Source: Bradyrhizobium manausense (GTDB lineage Bacteria > Pseudomonadota > Alphaproteobacteria > Rhizobiales > Xanthobacteraceae). From it: 64,000 bases of DNA. Shown here one piece after another: positions 45,289-53,788 of this stretch (position 1 is its first letter; each line of letters starts with the position of its first letter). A program made the position numbers and the translations under genes. A model generated the notes under the pieces. That model was not told the origin of the DNA. It ran no database searches and saw only the letters and a program-made list of their open reading frames with translations. The stretch is taken from assembly GCF_018130615.1 (NCBI RefSeq), contig NZ_JAFCKB010000006.1, positions 1-64,000 of the forward strand. Reading direction: 5' to 3'.

Positions 45289-45738
45289 ATGATGCTCCAG
45301 TTTCTCGTCGCCATGCTGGTGAGCCTGGTCAGTATCGGGCTGCACGCGCTGATGACCGTCGTCGCCATCGACATTGCCCGCCGCGCGGGTCTGCGTCATC
45401 CGGCGCGGCCGAGATCGCATTTGATGGGCGTGATGATGGCAACCGCCGTGGTGCTCATGATCGCGCACATGCTCGAAGTGTTCGTGTGGGCCGCGACTTA
45501 CGCCATCATCGGCGTGGCCGCCGCCGAGCAGGGACTGCTCTATTTTGCTTTCGTCAATTATACGACTCTGGGTTACGGCGATATCACGCCTGTGCGCGAA
45601 TGGCGGCTCATTGGTCCCCTGACGGCCATGAACGGGGTGCTGCTGTTTGGATGGTCGGCGGCCGTGCTGTTCGAGGTTCTCCGCAAGACGCTCGACCATT
45701 TCGAAGCCGCCAAGGCACCGGGATTTACGCGGCCTTGA
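45289..45738 (+). CDS. Two-helix potassium channel
   Basis: 149 residues from the ATG at 45289; a GTG at 45280 and an ATG at 45292 are alternatives. Membrane helices flank a pore loop with the K+ selectivity filter TTLGYGD at about 92-98. An additional N-terminal hydrophobic helix (FLVAMLVSLVSIGLHALMTVVAI) precedes the two-helix pore unit. There is no obvious RCK or cyclic-nucleotide domain. It lies directly downstream of the AI-2E-family gene, probably cotranscribed under the same FixK box, and could adjust membrane potential under energy limitation (inference). Confidence 0.85.
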   Translation: MMLQFLVAMLVSLVSIGLHALMTVVAIDIARRAGLRHPARPRSHLMGVMMATAVVLMIAHMLEVFVWAATYAIIGVAAAEQGLLYFAFVNYTTLGYGDITPVREWRLIGPLTAMNGVLLFGWSAAVLFEVLRKTLDHFEAAKAPGFTRP

Positions 45739-45808
45739 GCCGATGAACGGGAGCAAAATGCATGGTATGACAGTATCGGAGCCTCTTGCGGACGGCTCGA
45801 GCTGCAGT

Positions 45809-46492
45809 TCACGGCTGTAGATCCAGCCCGGCGAGCTGCTGCCGGTCGAGCAGCACGATCTGGCGCTGGGTGTTGCCCACGAAGCCGAGAACGCCGAGTT
45901 CATGCAGGCGTGACAGAGCGCGCGAGACGGTTTCCAGTGTCAGGCCGAGGTAGTCGGCGATATCGCGTCGCGACATCGGCAGCGCCATGACGCCCGCCGC
46001 CGTCAGCCGCTTGTCCATTTCGAGCAGGAAGGCCGCGACCCGCTCGAGCGAGGTCTTGCGTCCGAGCAACAGCATGTGATCTTCGGCATGCTGGAGATTG
46101 TTCGTGGTCATGCTCAGGAGATTTTGGGCCACCATGGCATCGCTCTGGGCCACCGTTTCAAGACTTTGCCGCCTCACGAGGCGTACGGTCGTGTCGACGA
46201 TCGCTTCAGTCGTGAACCGGTGCTCGCCGCCATTTTCGAGCCCGAAGATGTCGCCGACGAGGTGGAATGCGCCGATCTGCCGCCGGCCGTCCGATAGCAG
46301 CTTGTAACTCCGCACCGCGCCGGACTTGACCTGGTAGACATAGTCGGCCGGCTCTTTCTCGCCGTAGATCTCGGTTCCCTTCCGGTAGGAAAATTCGCTT
46401 AAACTGACCATCGCATTTGATTCACTTCTCATGCCGAGGTCGCGAAGGGAATTGGGGCGTGGGATGGAATCCGTGGTGATGCGAACAAACAT
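45809..46492 (-). CDS. CRP/FNR family regulator, FixK-like
   Basis: 227 residues; the ATG at 46492 has GAGGAG eight bases upstream. A cNMP-binding-type beta-roll (about 30-115) and dimer helix precede a C-terminal HTH LPMSRRDIADYLGLTLETVSRALSRL, with the E-x2-SR recognition helix of FNR/FixK proteins that read TTGAT-N4-ATCAA. I find no cysteine anywhere, so it cannot carry an FNR iron-sulfur cluster and also lacks the redox Cys known in Bradyrhizobium FixK2. It is thus FixK-type and depends on upstream control of its own expression. It is divergent from a FixJ-type regulator and flanked by genes with FixK boxes. Confidence 0.88.
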   Translation of the reverse strand: MFVRITTDSIPRPNSLRDLGMRSESNAMVSLSEFSYRKGTEIYGEKEPADYVYQVKSGAVRSYKLLSDGRRQIGAFHLVGDIFGLENGGEHRFTTEAIVDTTVRLVRRQSLETVAQSDAMVAQNLLSMTTNNLQHAEDHMLLLGRKTSLERVAAFLLEMDKRLTAAGVMALPMSRRDIADYLGLTLETVSRALSRLHELGVLGFVGNTQRQIVLLDRQQLAGLDLQP

Positions 46493-46801
46493 AGGCCAAC
46501 TCCTCAGCTCACCGCCGAATTGGTCCGTCAGACGAAATTATTCTTTAGTCGGAAATGCGCCGCGCTATCCCACTCCGGCCGAAGTTGATTTACGACTCCG
46601 GCAGTGGTTCAATCCATTGTCCCAAGGTTCATTGTACCAAGGGACAGCGCAGGCGGCTCGTGCGCAGGATGAGAAAGCGCTGAGGCTGCGGGAATTTGGC
46701 TCATTGCGAAGCAGATATTTCGATCAGCAAACTGTTGAGGATGAATTTTCGGGCTGGGAGGACCTCGACGGTCCTCATTGGAATTGCGCTAGAGGTGGAA
46801 G
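46493..46801. promoter_or_regulatory. Divergent fixK-like/fixJ-like regulatory region with a direct repeat
   Basis: About 310 bp. It holds two copies of TTGTNCCAAGG (46617-46627 and 46632-46642, differing at one base) with a 15-bp period, partly inside a TGTCCC...GGGACA inverted repeat (46618-46623 and 46641-46646). This is a plausible binding site for the FixJ-like protein or another regulator. No FixK box was found here. Confidence 0.5.
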
Positions 46802-47425
46802 GTGCCGGGCCTCGTTCACATAGTCGATGACGACGAGTCCTTTCGTACGGCGATCGAACGCCGGCTGAAGCTTGCGGGCTACGACGTCGCCACTTATGCG
46901 TCGTCACAAGCGTTGCTGGAGTCCGCGCCGAATGACGAGCAGGCGGGATGCATCCTGCTCGACGTGCGGATACCCGGACTGAGCGGTCCGGATTTGCAGG
47001 CGCGATTGATCGAGTCCGGCTCGACTTTGCCGATCATCTTCCTGACCGGGCATGCAGATACGCCGACCACCGTGCGGGCGATCAAGGCGGGTGCGGAAGA
47101 CTTCCTGACCAAACCGATCTCCTCCGAGCAACTGATCGAGGCAATCGAGCGCGCATTGGCCAGTCAGCGGGCGTCACGCGTCCAGCGCAGCAGGCTCGAT
47201 GCGTTTCGCGGTCATCTGGCCACGCTGACGCAGCGCGAGCGACAGGTGTTCGATCTCATCGTGCGTGGCCGGATCAACAAGCAGATCGCGTATGAGCTCG
47301 GAACCACCGAGCGCACCGTGAAGGCGCATCGCCATCAGGTGATGGAGAAGATGCAGGTTCATTCGCTTGCGGAACTCGTTTCGATCGCGGAGCGGCTTGG
47401 GATGCTCGATACGAACGGCTACTAG
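46802..47425 (+). CDS. FixJ-type response regulator
   Basis: 207 residues from a GTG start (GAGG upstream). The receiver is canonical: VHIVDDDESF, phospho-acceptor Asp54 in CILLDVRIPG, IIFLTGHADTPTTVRAIKAGAEDFLTKP with Lys104. The C-terminal LuxR HTH (LTQRERQVFDLIVRGRINKQIAYELGTTERTVKAHRHQVMEKM) has the FixJ/NodW spacing with a short linker. It is divergent from the FixK-like gene and is the natural candidate for its activator. The cognate kinase may be the membrane histidine kinase at 61961. Confidence 0.9.
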   Translation: MPGLVHIVDDDESFRTAIERRLKLAGYDVATYASSQALLESAPNDEQAGCILLDVRIPGLSGPDLQARLIESGSTLPIIFLTGHADTPTTVRAIKAGAEDFLTKPISSEQLIEAIERALASQRASRVQRSRLDAFRGHLATLTQRERQVFDLIVRGRINKQIAYELGTTERTVKAHRHQVMEKMQVHSLAELVSIAERLGMLDTNGY

Positions 47426-47557
47426 CTGATCTGTTGCCAAATCGCACGGTTCCACCGGCGTGCCTTCCCGAAGGGACAATAGGAAATCCGCTCTCGCAGT
47501 GCTGCCGTGCAGGGGTGGCGGATCATTTTGCCCGATTCGGCCCAGGAGATCGCCGCT

Positions 47558-47926
47558 GTGCCGATACCCCGTTCCGTTTTCATCGTCGATGATGATCCAT
47601 CCATCCGGATGAGCATGTTCAGGGTGCTGCGCGAGCATGGCTTTGTCGCGACGCTGTTTGAGTCCGCGAGCGCCTTGCTGGATCACGGCGGATTCGAAAA
47701 GGCGATCTGCATCGTCCTCGACATCAATATCGGCCGAAAGTCGGGCATCGATCTGCGCCAAAGGCTGTCGGAGAAGGGCGTCACTGCGCCCGTGATCTAC
47801 ATCACCGGCAACGACAGCGCCGCAAGCCGCGCTGCGGCAACCGCATCGGGCTGCGTTGCTTATCTGACCAAGCCGTTTTCCGCAGACGCCCTGATCGAGT
47901 CGGTGACGCGCGCCGCGGCCGCTTAG
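47558..47926 (+). CDS. Single-domain response regulator (receiver only)
   Basis: 122 residues from a GTG start with GGAG nine bases upstream; a longer frame to 47507 is possible. Complete receiver: VFIVDDDPSIR, phospho-acceptor Asp55 in CIVLDINIG, YITGND, and Lys105 in AYLTKPF. There is no output domain. It lies 132 bp downstream of the FixJ-type gene in the same direction and may act as a phosphate sink or shuttle in the same phosphorelay. It is FixJ-like in its receiver pattern. Confidence 0.85.
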   Translation: MPIPRSVFIVDDDPSIRMSMFRVLREHGFVATLFESASALLDHGGFEKAICIVLDINIGRKSGIDLRQRLSEKGVTAPVIYITGNDSAASRAAATASGCVAYLTKPFSADALIESVTRAAAA

Positions 47927-47941
47927 GGTAGCGCAAGCACG

Positions 47942-48526
47942 TCACTCCTCGACATATTGCTCCAGCGTCTTCGCCGGCGCGCCCTTGTGGGCGGCGGCGA
48001 ACTGCGTCAGTGGAATCGCAGTCGTCACGGCAAGGAGGTTCGCGTCGACGAGTTCGAGCGTCAGCGCCTTGCCGGCCTCCATTTCCTTGACGACCTGCGG
48101 CGGCGCTACGTTGGCTGCGATGCATAGATTCGACAGGCACCAGGTGTAGGGCACGCGGATCGGGGGCCTTCCGTCGATGCTCAGCTTGGGCGGCTGTTGC
48201 AGGTACATGCCGGCAGGAACGAACAGCTGCAGCCGGGCGGTGGGTGCGTCCTCGCGCTCGATCAGATCGACGCGCACGGCCGTCTGTCCGGTCGGGAACT
48301 TACCTGTGACGGAGGTCCGGCACAGCGTTGGCGCACCGCCGGCTTTGAAGCAGAGTTTTTGCCAGTCGCCATAGGTGATGTCCTTGGCTTCGCGCTGACC
48401 GCGCGTTGCGACCTCCGCGGCCGTCGCGGCTTGCGCCGCTTTCGGCGCGGCCGTGGCCGGGCTCGTCGCGGTCGCTATCGTCGCGACGGTCAGGAGACCG
48501 GGGAGAGAATGAAGAGGGCGAGACAT
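47942..48526 (-). CDS. Invasion-associated locus B (IalB) family protein
   Basis: 194 residues from the ATG at 48526. A signal peptide is followed by an Ala-rich stretch and the IalB pattern: YGDWQKLCFKAGGAPTLCRTSVTGKF, VRVDLIEREDAPTARLQLFVPAGMYLQQPPKLSIDG, YTWCLSNLCIAANVAP. Four cysteines likely pair in the periplasm. The family is common in alphaproteobacteria, where it is linked to host interaction or envelope stress, but the molecular role is unknown. It is downstream of the alpha/beta hydrolase gene (23-bp gap). Confidence 0.85.
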   Translation of the reverse strand: MSRPLHSLPGLLTVATIATATSPATAAPKAAQAATAAEVATRGQREAKDITYGDWQKLCFKAGGAPTLCRTSVTGKFPTGQTAVRVDLIEREDAPTARLQLFVPAGMYLQQPPKLSIDGRPPIRVPYTWCLSNLCIAANVAPPQVVKEMEAGKALTLELVDANLLAVTTAIPLTQFAAAHKGAPAKTLEQYVEE

Positions 48527-48549
48527 GATCGCATCTCCGAGAGTCGAGC

Positions 48550-49437
48550 TCACTTCTGCGCATCGAGGAACTTGGCAACCAGCGGCGACCAGAGCGGAAC
48601 CGCGTCCGGCGAACCGAGGAAGAAATGCCCCTCATTGCCGAACGGCGGCATCAGATGATATTCGGCCCGGCCGCCGCCGGCGGCGAAGGCGGCGTGCATG
48701 CGCTTCGACAGTTCGGGACCGAAAAACGTGTCGTTCCCGATGTAGATCCACAGCATCGGCACGCGCGATGTACGGCCGAAATCCGCGGTGGCCTCGACCA
48801 GCTTGTCGGGTGCGCAATTGTTGTTCGGCTTGCCGTCGACCCGCCCGCCGCGGCCTCCGGCGAAGACAATGATGGCCTTCACCTGGGGCGGGTTCACGCT
48901 CGACAAGGCGATCGAGGCCCAGCCGCCGGCAGACTGCCCGACCACGACCACGTCCTTGGGGATGATCCGCTTCTCGGCCGATAAATAGTCGATGATCCAG
49001 AGGTCGACCTGCGCGATCGCAAGGCCCGCATCATGGAAGTTGGGATTAGTGCATTTGCCGACCTTGGAGAAGAACGGGCCAAACAAGGCACGCTCGGGAA
49101 TGTCGATGGCGGCTGCGCCATAACCGCTGCCGACCGGCGCCACCACGAGATAGCCCCGCTTGGCGAACCATTTGGCGGCGTCGCGGAATTCGACCAGCGG
49201 AAACAAGCTGCGGTCGGTCGGTTTGAGCGAAACGCCGTGGTTCATGATCACCAGCGGGAAGGGGCCGTCGCCGGCCGGGCGCGCCAGATAGGCGAACATC
49301 GGCAGCGGCAGGGGGAGGGTCCAGACTTCTTCCTGGATGCGAACGTCATCCTCGGCGCGGGCGGGCGCCGCAATCATCACGGTCAGCAGCACGATTGCTG
49401 CGAGGTGTCGGAGGATTGCCGTCACGGGCGCGAACAT
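48550..49437 (-). CDS. Secreted alpha/beta hydrolase
   Basis: 295 residues, ATG at 49437 with GAGG upstream. A signal peptide ends near ARAED. Alpha/beta hydrolase fold: FPLVIMNHG for the oxyanion strand, nucleophile elbow GQSAGG, and the catalytic His in NEGHFFLG near the C-terminus; a likely acid lies in YIGNDTFFG. Similar proteins are annotated as dienelactone hydrolase-like or peptidase-like; the substrate cannot be predicted. It is 9 bp downstream of the AspT-like gene and upstream of IalB, so it is in a leftward operon behind the FixK box at 51192. Confidence 0.83.
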   Translation of the reverse strand: MFAPVTAILRHLAAIVLLTVMIAAPARAEDDVRIQEEVWTLPLPLPMFAYLARPAGDGPFPLVIMNHGVSLKPTDRSLFPLVEFRDAAKWFAKRGYLVVAPVGSGYGAAAIDIPERALFGPFFSKVGKCTNPNFHDAGLAIAQVDLWIIDYLSAEKRIIPKDVVVVGQSAGGWASIALSSVNPPQVKAIIVFAGGRGGRVDGKPNNNCAPDKLVEATADFGRTSRVPMLWIYIGNDTFFGPELSKRMHAAFAAGGGRAEYHLMPPFGNEGHFFLGSPDAVPLWSPLVAKFLDAQK

Positions 49438-49446
49438 CGTAGGTCC

Positions 49447-51135
49447 TCAGCCGGTATAGGTGAGAGCGACGATGATCGGCCCGAGCACGGTGAGGATGAC
49501 ATTGCCGACTGCATAGGGAACGGCGACGCCGAGCACCGGCGTCTGGCTTTCGGCGACATCGCACGCACCTGTGACCGCGGCATCGACCGTCATGGCGCCG
49601 GCCAGCGCGCCGCAGGTCACCACCGGATTCATGTGGAGCACATAACGCGCAAACAGCGTCGCGACGACGAGCGGCACGATCGTGATGACGAGCCCCATGC
49701 CGACCAGCAACAGCCCGTGAGCCTGGATCGCCGCCCAGGCCGCCGCACCATTGCCGAGCCCGATCGCGGCGATGAAGCCGCCAAGCCCGAGATCGCTCAG
49801 GGTTTGTTGCGCCTGGGGCGGCAATGCGCCCACGGTCGGGCGCCGCGCGCGCAGCCAGCCGCAGACGAGCCCGGCGATCAGCGCGCCGCCGCCTCCGCCG
49901 AGCGTCAATGCGATCCCCCCGACCTTGAAGCTGACGAGACCTGCAAGCAGGCCGGCCGCAATGCCGGCGGTGAGGAACGCAATATCGGTGCGGTCGCCGG
50001 AACGCAGGATCTGGCCGACGTTCTTGGCGGCCCGCTCGATGTTGCGGGTGCTGCCCACCAAGGTCATGACATCCCCGACATAGACCCGCGTCTCGGTGCT
50101 CAGCGGGACCTCGCGGCCGGTACGCATCAAGCTGCGCAAGAATACACCGCGCGCATCGTCTCCCACCCGTGCGGCGACTTCCGCGATCGATCGACCGTGA
50201 AGATGGCGGTTGTCGACCAGCACCTCGACCACATTGCCTGGCACAGCCTTCAGGATCTCGTCGGCATCGATCTCGGTGCCGATGATGGGCCTCGCAGCGA
50301 CGATGACCGCGGTGCGGCCGGCAATGACGATATCGTCGCCCGCTTCCAGCACGGCGTCCTGACGCGGTTCGATGTCCGCGCCCCCGCGGACGATACGTTC
50401 GACGACTGTGCGGCTTCCGATCTCCTCTTCGATGGACTTGACGGTGCGGCCGGCGCCTGCGGTCACCCGGTAGGCGCGGGCCTGGAATTTGCGATAGGAG
50501 AGGTTTTCGCTTCTGGGCGGATCGCCGCCGGCGAGTTCAGCCTCGAGCTTCTTCGCCTCGGCCTTCAGGTCGATTCGCATCAGCCTTGGCGCGATGAAGG
50601 GGACGTAAAGCAGGGTGAGGATGTAACCGAGCACGTAGGTCACGGCATATCCGGCCGCGATATTGGCCTCTTGCTGTTTCAGCAAGTCGCCGGGCAATCC
50701 GAGCTGGGCCAGCGCACCGGACGCTGTGCCGATTATCGAGGATTGCGTCAGCGCGCCTGCAGCAATGCCGGAAGCCGTGCCGGGATCGAGTGTGAAGATG
50801 CGGGCGAACATCAGAACAATGATGAGGCCGGTGCCACCAAGCACGAGCGCCATGGCAACCTGCGCCAGCGTGCGGATGCTGAGCGAGGCAAAAAATTCAG
50901 GCCCCGAGCGGTAGCCGATCGTAAACACGAACAGGCTGAAAAGGACGACCCGCAATAGCGCCGGAAACGCGAAGCTGCCGAGTTGCCCGATCAGGACGGC
51001 GACGATCAGGATGCAGGCGGTGGTGCCGATCGAGAAGCCGCGTATTTTGATCCGGCCCAAAATGGTGCCGATCGCAATGGCGAGCAGCAGGAAAATTTCC
51101 GGTGCGGCGGTGATGATCCACCTGACGGTGTCCAT
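49447..51135 (-). CDS. AspT-like antiporter (AAE family) with TrkA-C domains
   Basis: 562 residues. Two membrane halves of about five helices each flank a cytoplasmic region with two TrkA-C-like domains (AYRVTAGAGRTVKSIEEEIGSRTVVERIVRGGADIEP..LEAGDDIVIAGR and VEVLVDNRHLHGRSIAEVAARVG..VYVGDVMTLVGS). Halves carry the repeated small-residue motifs GALTQSSIIGTASGAL and GALAGAMTVDAAVTGACD typical of the aspartate:alanine exchanger family. It probably exchanges an amino acid or organic acid. The FixK box at 51192-51205 lies about 63 bp upstream. A second member is encoded at 56561. Confidence 0.88.
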   Translation of the reverse strand: MDTVRWIITAAPEIFLLLAIAIGTILGRIKIRGFSIGTTACILIVAVLIGQLGSFAFPALLRVVLFSLFVFTIGYRSGPEFFASLSIRTLAQVAMALVLGGTGLIIVLMFARIFTLDPGTASGIAAGALTQSSIIGTASGALAQLGLPGDLLKQQEANIAAGYAVTYVLGYILTLLYVPFIAPRLMRIDLKAEAKKLEAELAGGDPPRSENLSYRKFQARAYRVTAGAGRTVKSIEEEIGSRTVVERIVRGGADIEPRQDAVLEAGDDIVIAGRTAVIVAARPIIGTEIDADEILKAVPGNVVEVLVDNRHLHGRSIAEVAARVGDDARGVFLRSLMRTGREVPLSTETRVYVGDVMTLVGSTRNIERAAKNVGQILRSGDRTDIAFLTAGIAAGLLAGLVSFKVGGIALTLGGGGGALIAGLVCGWLRARRPTVGALPPQAQQTLSDLGLGGFIAAIGLGNGAAAWAAIQAHGLLLVGMGLVITIVPLVVATLFARYVLHMNPVVTCGALAGAMTVDAAVTGACDVAESQTPVLGVAVPYAVGNVILTVLGPIIVALTYTG

Positions 51136-51191
51136 GGTCGCAAATCTCCCGGCGTTTTCCGGCGATTTGATTGGCGGTGCGGGGACATTGC

Positions 51192-51205
51192 TTGATCCAG
51201 ATCAA
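51192..51205. promoter_or_regulatory. FixK/FNR-type box between divergent AspT-like and DUF1275 genes
   Basis: TTGATCCAGATCAA is a perfect TTGAT-N4-ATCAA palindrome. Its centre is about 63 bp from the leftward start (51135) and about 74 bp from the rightward start (51273), so one site could serve both promoters. It also argues against a rightward start at 51171, which would put the box inside the gene. Confidence 0.82.
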
Positions 51206-51272
51206 GCCTCGGCGGGGGCAACACGACGTCAATTCGCGCGATGATGAGTTTGCGACAGCCGGCCCCGCCGAT

Positions 51273-51953
51273 ATGAGCACCATGGACGTCGCTGCCGGTG
51301 CGATCCGCCGTGACGAAACGGTCGAGATCGTCCTGTTGCTGGCGTTCGCCGGCGGCTTCGTCGACGCCTATACCTGGATCATTCACGGCGTGATGGCGAA
51401 TGCCCAGACCGCCAACTTGATCCTGCTCTGGGTCTATGCGACGGCCGGAAACTGGGCGAAGGCACTACATTTCGTGCCGCCGATCCTGGCCTTCGCGGTC
51501 GGCATCGTGATTGCGGGCTGGCTGCGCCGCGCGGTGGGCGGCCGGGCTGGCGCGATCAGCACCTTGATCGAGATTCTGCTCTTGATCGTGATCGCGATCC
51601 TTCATAACCGGCTGCCGGATCTGGCCGGAACACTCGGCATTTCTCTGATCGCGGCGATGCAAGCCGCCATCTTCGTCAAGGTCGAGGGTACCGTTTGCAG
51701 TACGGTGATGATTACCGGCAACATGCGACAGGCCATCGAGAACATTTTTGCGGTCGTGCATGGCGGTGCGCCGCTCGGGACGCTGCGCAAATCCGGTATC
51801 TTCTTCGCGTTGTGTGCGGTGTTCGGCTTCGGTGCGGCTGCTGGTGCGTACGCCACCAAGTCAATTCCCGACCTTGCACTCGGTCTCCCCGTGATTGCGC
51901 TGCTGATCGTACTGTTGCGCTGTGAAACGATGCCACGTGAGATGGTCGAATGA
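51273..51953 (+). CDS. DUF1275 (YoaK-like) membrane protein
   Basis: 226 residues from the ATG at 51273 (a second ATG at 51282). Six membrane helices with the DUF1275 pattern: LLLAFAGGFVDAYTWIIHGVMANAQTANLI, LAFAVGIVIAGWL, SLIAAMQAAIFVKVEGTVCSTVMITGNMRQAIE. Transport substrate unknown. Its stop overlaps the SulP start (ATGA), so the two are translationally coupled, and a FixK box lies upstream. Confidence 0.87.
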   Translation: MSTMDVAAGAIRRDETVEIVLLLAFAGGFVDAYTWIIHGVMANAQTANLILLWVYATAGNWAKALHFVPPILAFAVGIVIAGWLRRAVGGRAGAISTLIEILLLIVIAILHNRLPDLAGTLGISLIAAMQAAIFVKVEGTVCSTVMITGNMRQAIENIFAVVHGGAPLGTLRKSGIFFALCAVFGFGAAAGAYATKSIPDLALGLPVIALLIVLLRCETMPREMVE

Positions 51954-53653
51954 ATTCGCCTTCCGATCCTGGCCGGACTCGATTCTTCCCACCGGCTGAG
52001 TGGCTCGCCACCTATCGACGCGAATGGCTGTCCTCCGACGCGATCGCCGGCATCACGCTTGCCGCTTACGCCATCCCGGTCTCGCTCGCCTATGCTGCGC
52101 TGGCAGGTTTGCCGCCGCAGATCGGCGTCTATGGTTACATGCTCGGCGGTATCGGCTACGCCTTGCTGGGGTCATCGCGCCAGCTCGCGATCGGGCCGAC
52201 CTCGGCAATCTCCCTGATGATTGCAGGCACGGTCGGCGCGCTGGCCGGAGGAGACGCGGTGCGCTACGCACAGATCGCGAGCCTCACAGCCTTTGCCGTG
52301 GCAGTCCTGTGCTTCTTGGCCTGGCTCTTCAAGCTCAGCGTCCTTGTCCGGCTCGTCAGCGACAGCATCCTGGTCGGCTTCAAGGCCGGGGCAGGGCTCA
52401 CCATCATCATGAGCCAATTGCCGAGCCTGTTTGGCGTTGCCGGTGGCGGCCACAACTTCTTCGATCGAGCGATCAAGCTGGCCGGGCAGCTTGGCGCCAC
52501 CGATCCGCTCGTGCTCGCCATCGGCGCAGTCGCACTCTTGTTGCTCCTGCTCGGCGAGCGGCTTTTGCCAGGCAAACCCGTCGGCATCACCGTCGTTGCG
52601 CTCGCGATCATTTTGGCAACATTGCTGGGCTTCTCGGCCCTCGGTGTGCCCGTCACCGGGCAGATACCGCAAGGGCTGCCGGCGCTAGCCGTCCCCACCT
52701 TCGGCCTGCTCGAATTCGACGATCTCTTTCCGCTCACGGCAGGCTGCGTCCTCCTGGCCTATATCGAGGGCGTATCGGCGGCCCGCAGCTTTGCTGCCAA
52801 GCACGGCTATCCGCTCGATGTTCGCCAAGAGTTCCTCGGATTGGGCGCGGCGAACCTCGCCGCGGCCTTTGGCCACGGTTATCCCGTCGCCGGTGGTCTG
52901 TCGCAATCGGCGGTCAACGACAGCGCCGGGGCGCGGACACCGCTGGCGCTGGTGATCTGCTCGGTGACGCTCGGGCTGTGCCTTCTGTTCTTCACGGGGC
53001 TGCTCACCAACCTGCCCAAGGCAGTGCTCGCGGCCATCGTCTTTGCCGCCGTCTACAAGCTGGTGGATGTCCGCGCGTTGGTACGGATGTGGCGGGTCAG
53101 CCGGATCGATTTCTACGCGGCGGCAATTGCGCTTGTCGCCGTGCTGCTGCTCGGCATCCTCCAGGGCGTGCTGTTGGCCTCGATCGCATCGATCTTCCTG
53201 CTGTTGGCGCGGGCATCGCGGCCAAACGTCGCGTTTCTCGGCCGTCTGCCCGGCAGCGGCCGCTATTCCGACAGCGCAAGGCATGAAGGCGTCGAGCCTC
53301 TGGTCGGGATCATCGCCTTCCGCCCGGAAGCCTCGCTGCTCTACATCAATGCCGAGACGATCCTGGAGACGGTTCTGGTCGCGCTCCGCAGTTCGCCGGG
53401 CATCCATCTGGTGGCCTGCGACCTCTCGGCTTCGCCCTATATCGATCTGGCAGGCGCGCGCATGCTGCACGATCTCCATGACGAACTTGCGTCACGTAAG
53501 GTGACCTTCTGCATCGTCGGGGCGCATGCACAGCTTCGCGACGTCTTGCGTGCCGAAGGGCTGGCGGACAAGACCGACAGTGGTCAGTGGCTGCGCTCGC
53601 TCGACGGCCTGCTTGGTGATGATCAGGCGAGCGCCGGGCAGCGAACGGCCTGA
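51950..53653 (+). CDS. SulP family anion transporter with STAS domain
   Basis: 567 residues. The SulP membrane domain of about 10-14 helices includes the hallmark DAIAGITLAAYAIPVSLAYAALAGLPPQIGVYGYMLGGIGYALLGSSRQLAIGPTSAISL and GHGYPVAGGLSQSAVNDSAGARTPLA. The C-terminal STAS domain (about 440-550) carries IHLVACDLSASPYIDLAGARMLHDLHDEL. Members move sulfate, bicarbonate or dicarboxylates; which one cannot be told here. The context of decarboxylase and antiporters makes bicarbonate or dicarboxylate transport worth considering. Confidence 0.92.
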   Translation: MNSPSDPGRTRFFPPAEWLATYRREWLSSDAIAGITLAAYAIPVSLAYAALAGLPPQIGVYGYMLGGIGYALLGSSRQLAIGPTSAISLMIAGTVGALAGGDAVRYAQIASLTAFAVAVLCFLAWLFKLSVLVRLVSDSILVGFKAGAGLTIIMSQLPSLFGVAGGGHNFFDRAIKLAGQLGATDPLVLAIGAVALLLLLLGERLLPGKPVGITVVALAIILATLLGFSALGVPVTGQIPQGLPALAVPTFGLLEFDDLFPLTAGCVLLAYIEGVSAARSFAAKHGYPLDVRQEFLGLGAANLAAAFGHGYPVAGGLSQSAVNDSAGARTPLALVICSVTLGLCLLFFTGLLTNLPKAVLAAIVFAAVYKLVDVRALVRMWRVSRIDFYAAAIALVAVLLLGILQGVLLASIASIFLLLARASRPNVAFLGRLPGSGRYSDSARHEGVEPLVGIIAFRPEASLLYINAETILETVLVALRSSPGIHLVACDLSASPYIDLAGARMLHDLHDELASRKVTFCIVGAHAQLRDVLRAEGLADKTDSGQWLRSLDGLLGDDQASAGQRTA

Positions 53654-53709
53654 CGCTCGGTATTGCATTGCGAACGACATGCCGTCGCCCATCAGAATGG
53701 ACGCGACCG

Positions 53710-53723
53710 TTGACTTGGATCAA
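53710..53723 (+). promoter_or_regulatory. FixK/FNR-type box upstream of the decarboxylase gene
   Basis: TTGACTTGGATCAA matches TTGA(T/C)-N4-ATCAA with one half-site deviation. Its centre is about 72 bp before the ATG at 53789, the same spacing as the other boxes in the cassette. Confidence 0.72.
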
Positions 53724-53788
53724 TGGAGCGACCGGTGCCGCACTCACGATCCCGCATCACCTTCGCTCCAGTGGATCGGGAGAGACAC

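Noticed and set aside
49033-50958. 641-codon plus-strand frame opposite the AspT-like and hydrolase genes
   Set aside because: The composition is Asp/Arg/His-rich without membrane helices or motifs, whereas the minus-strand frames are clear AspT-like and hydrolase proteins.
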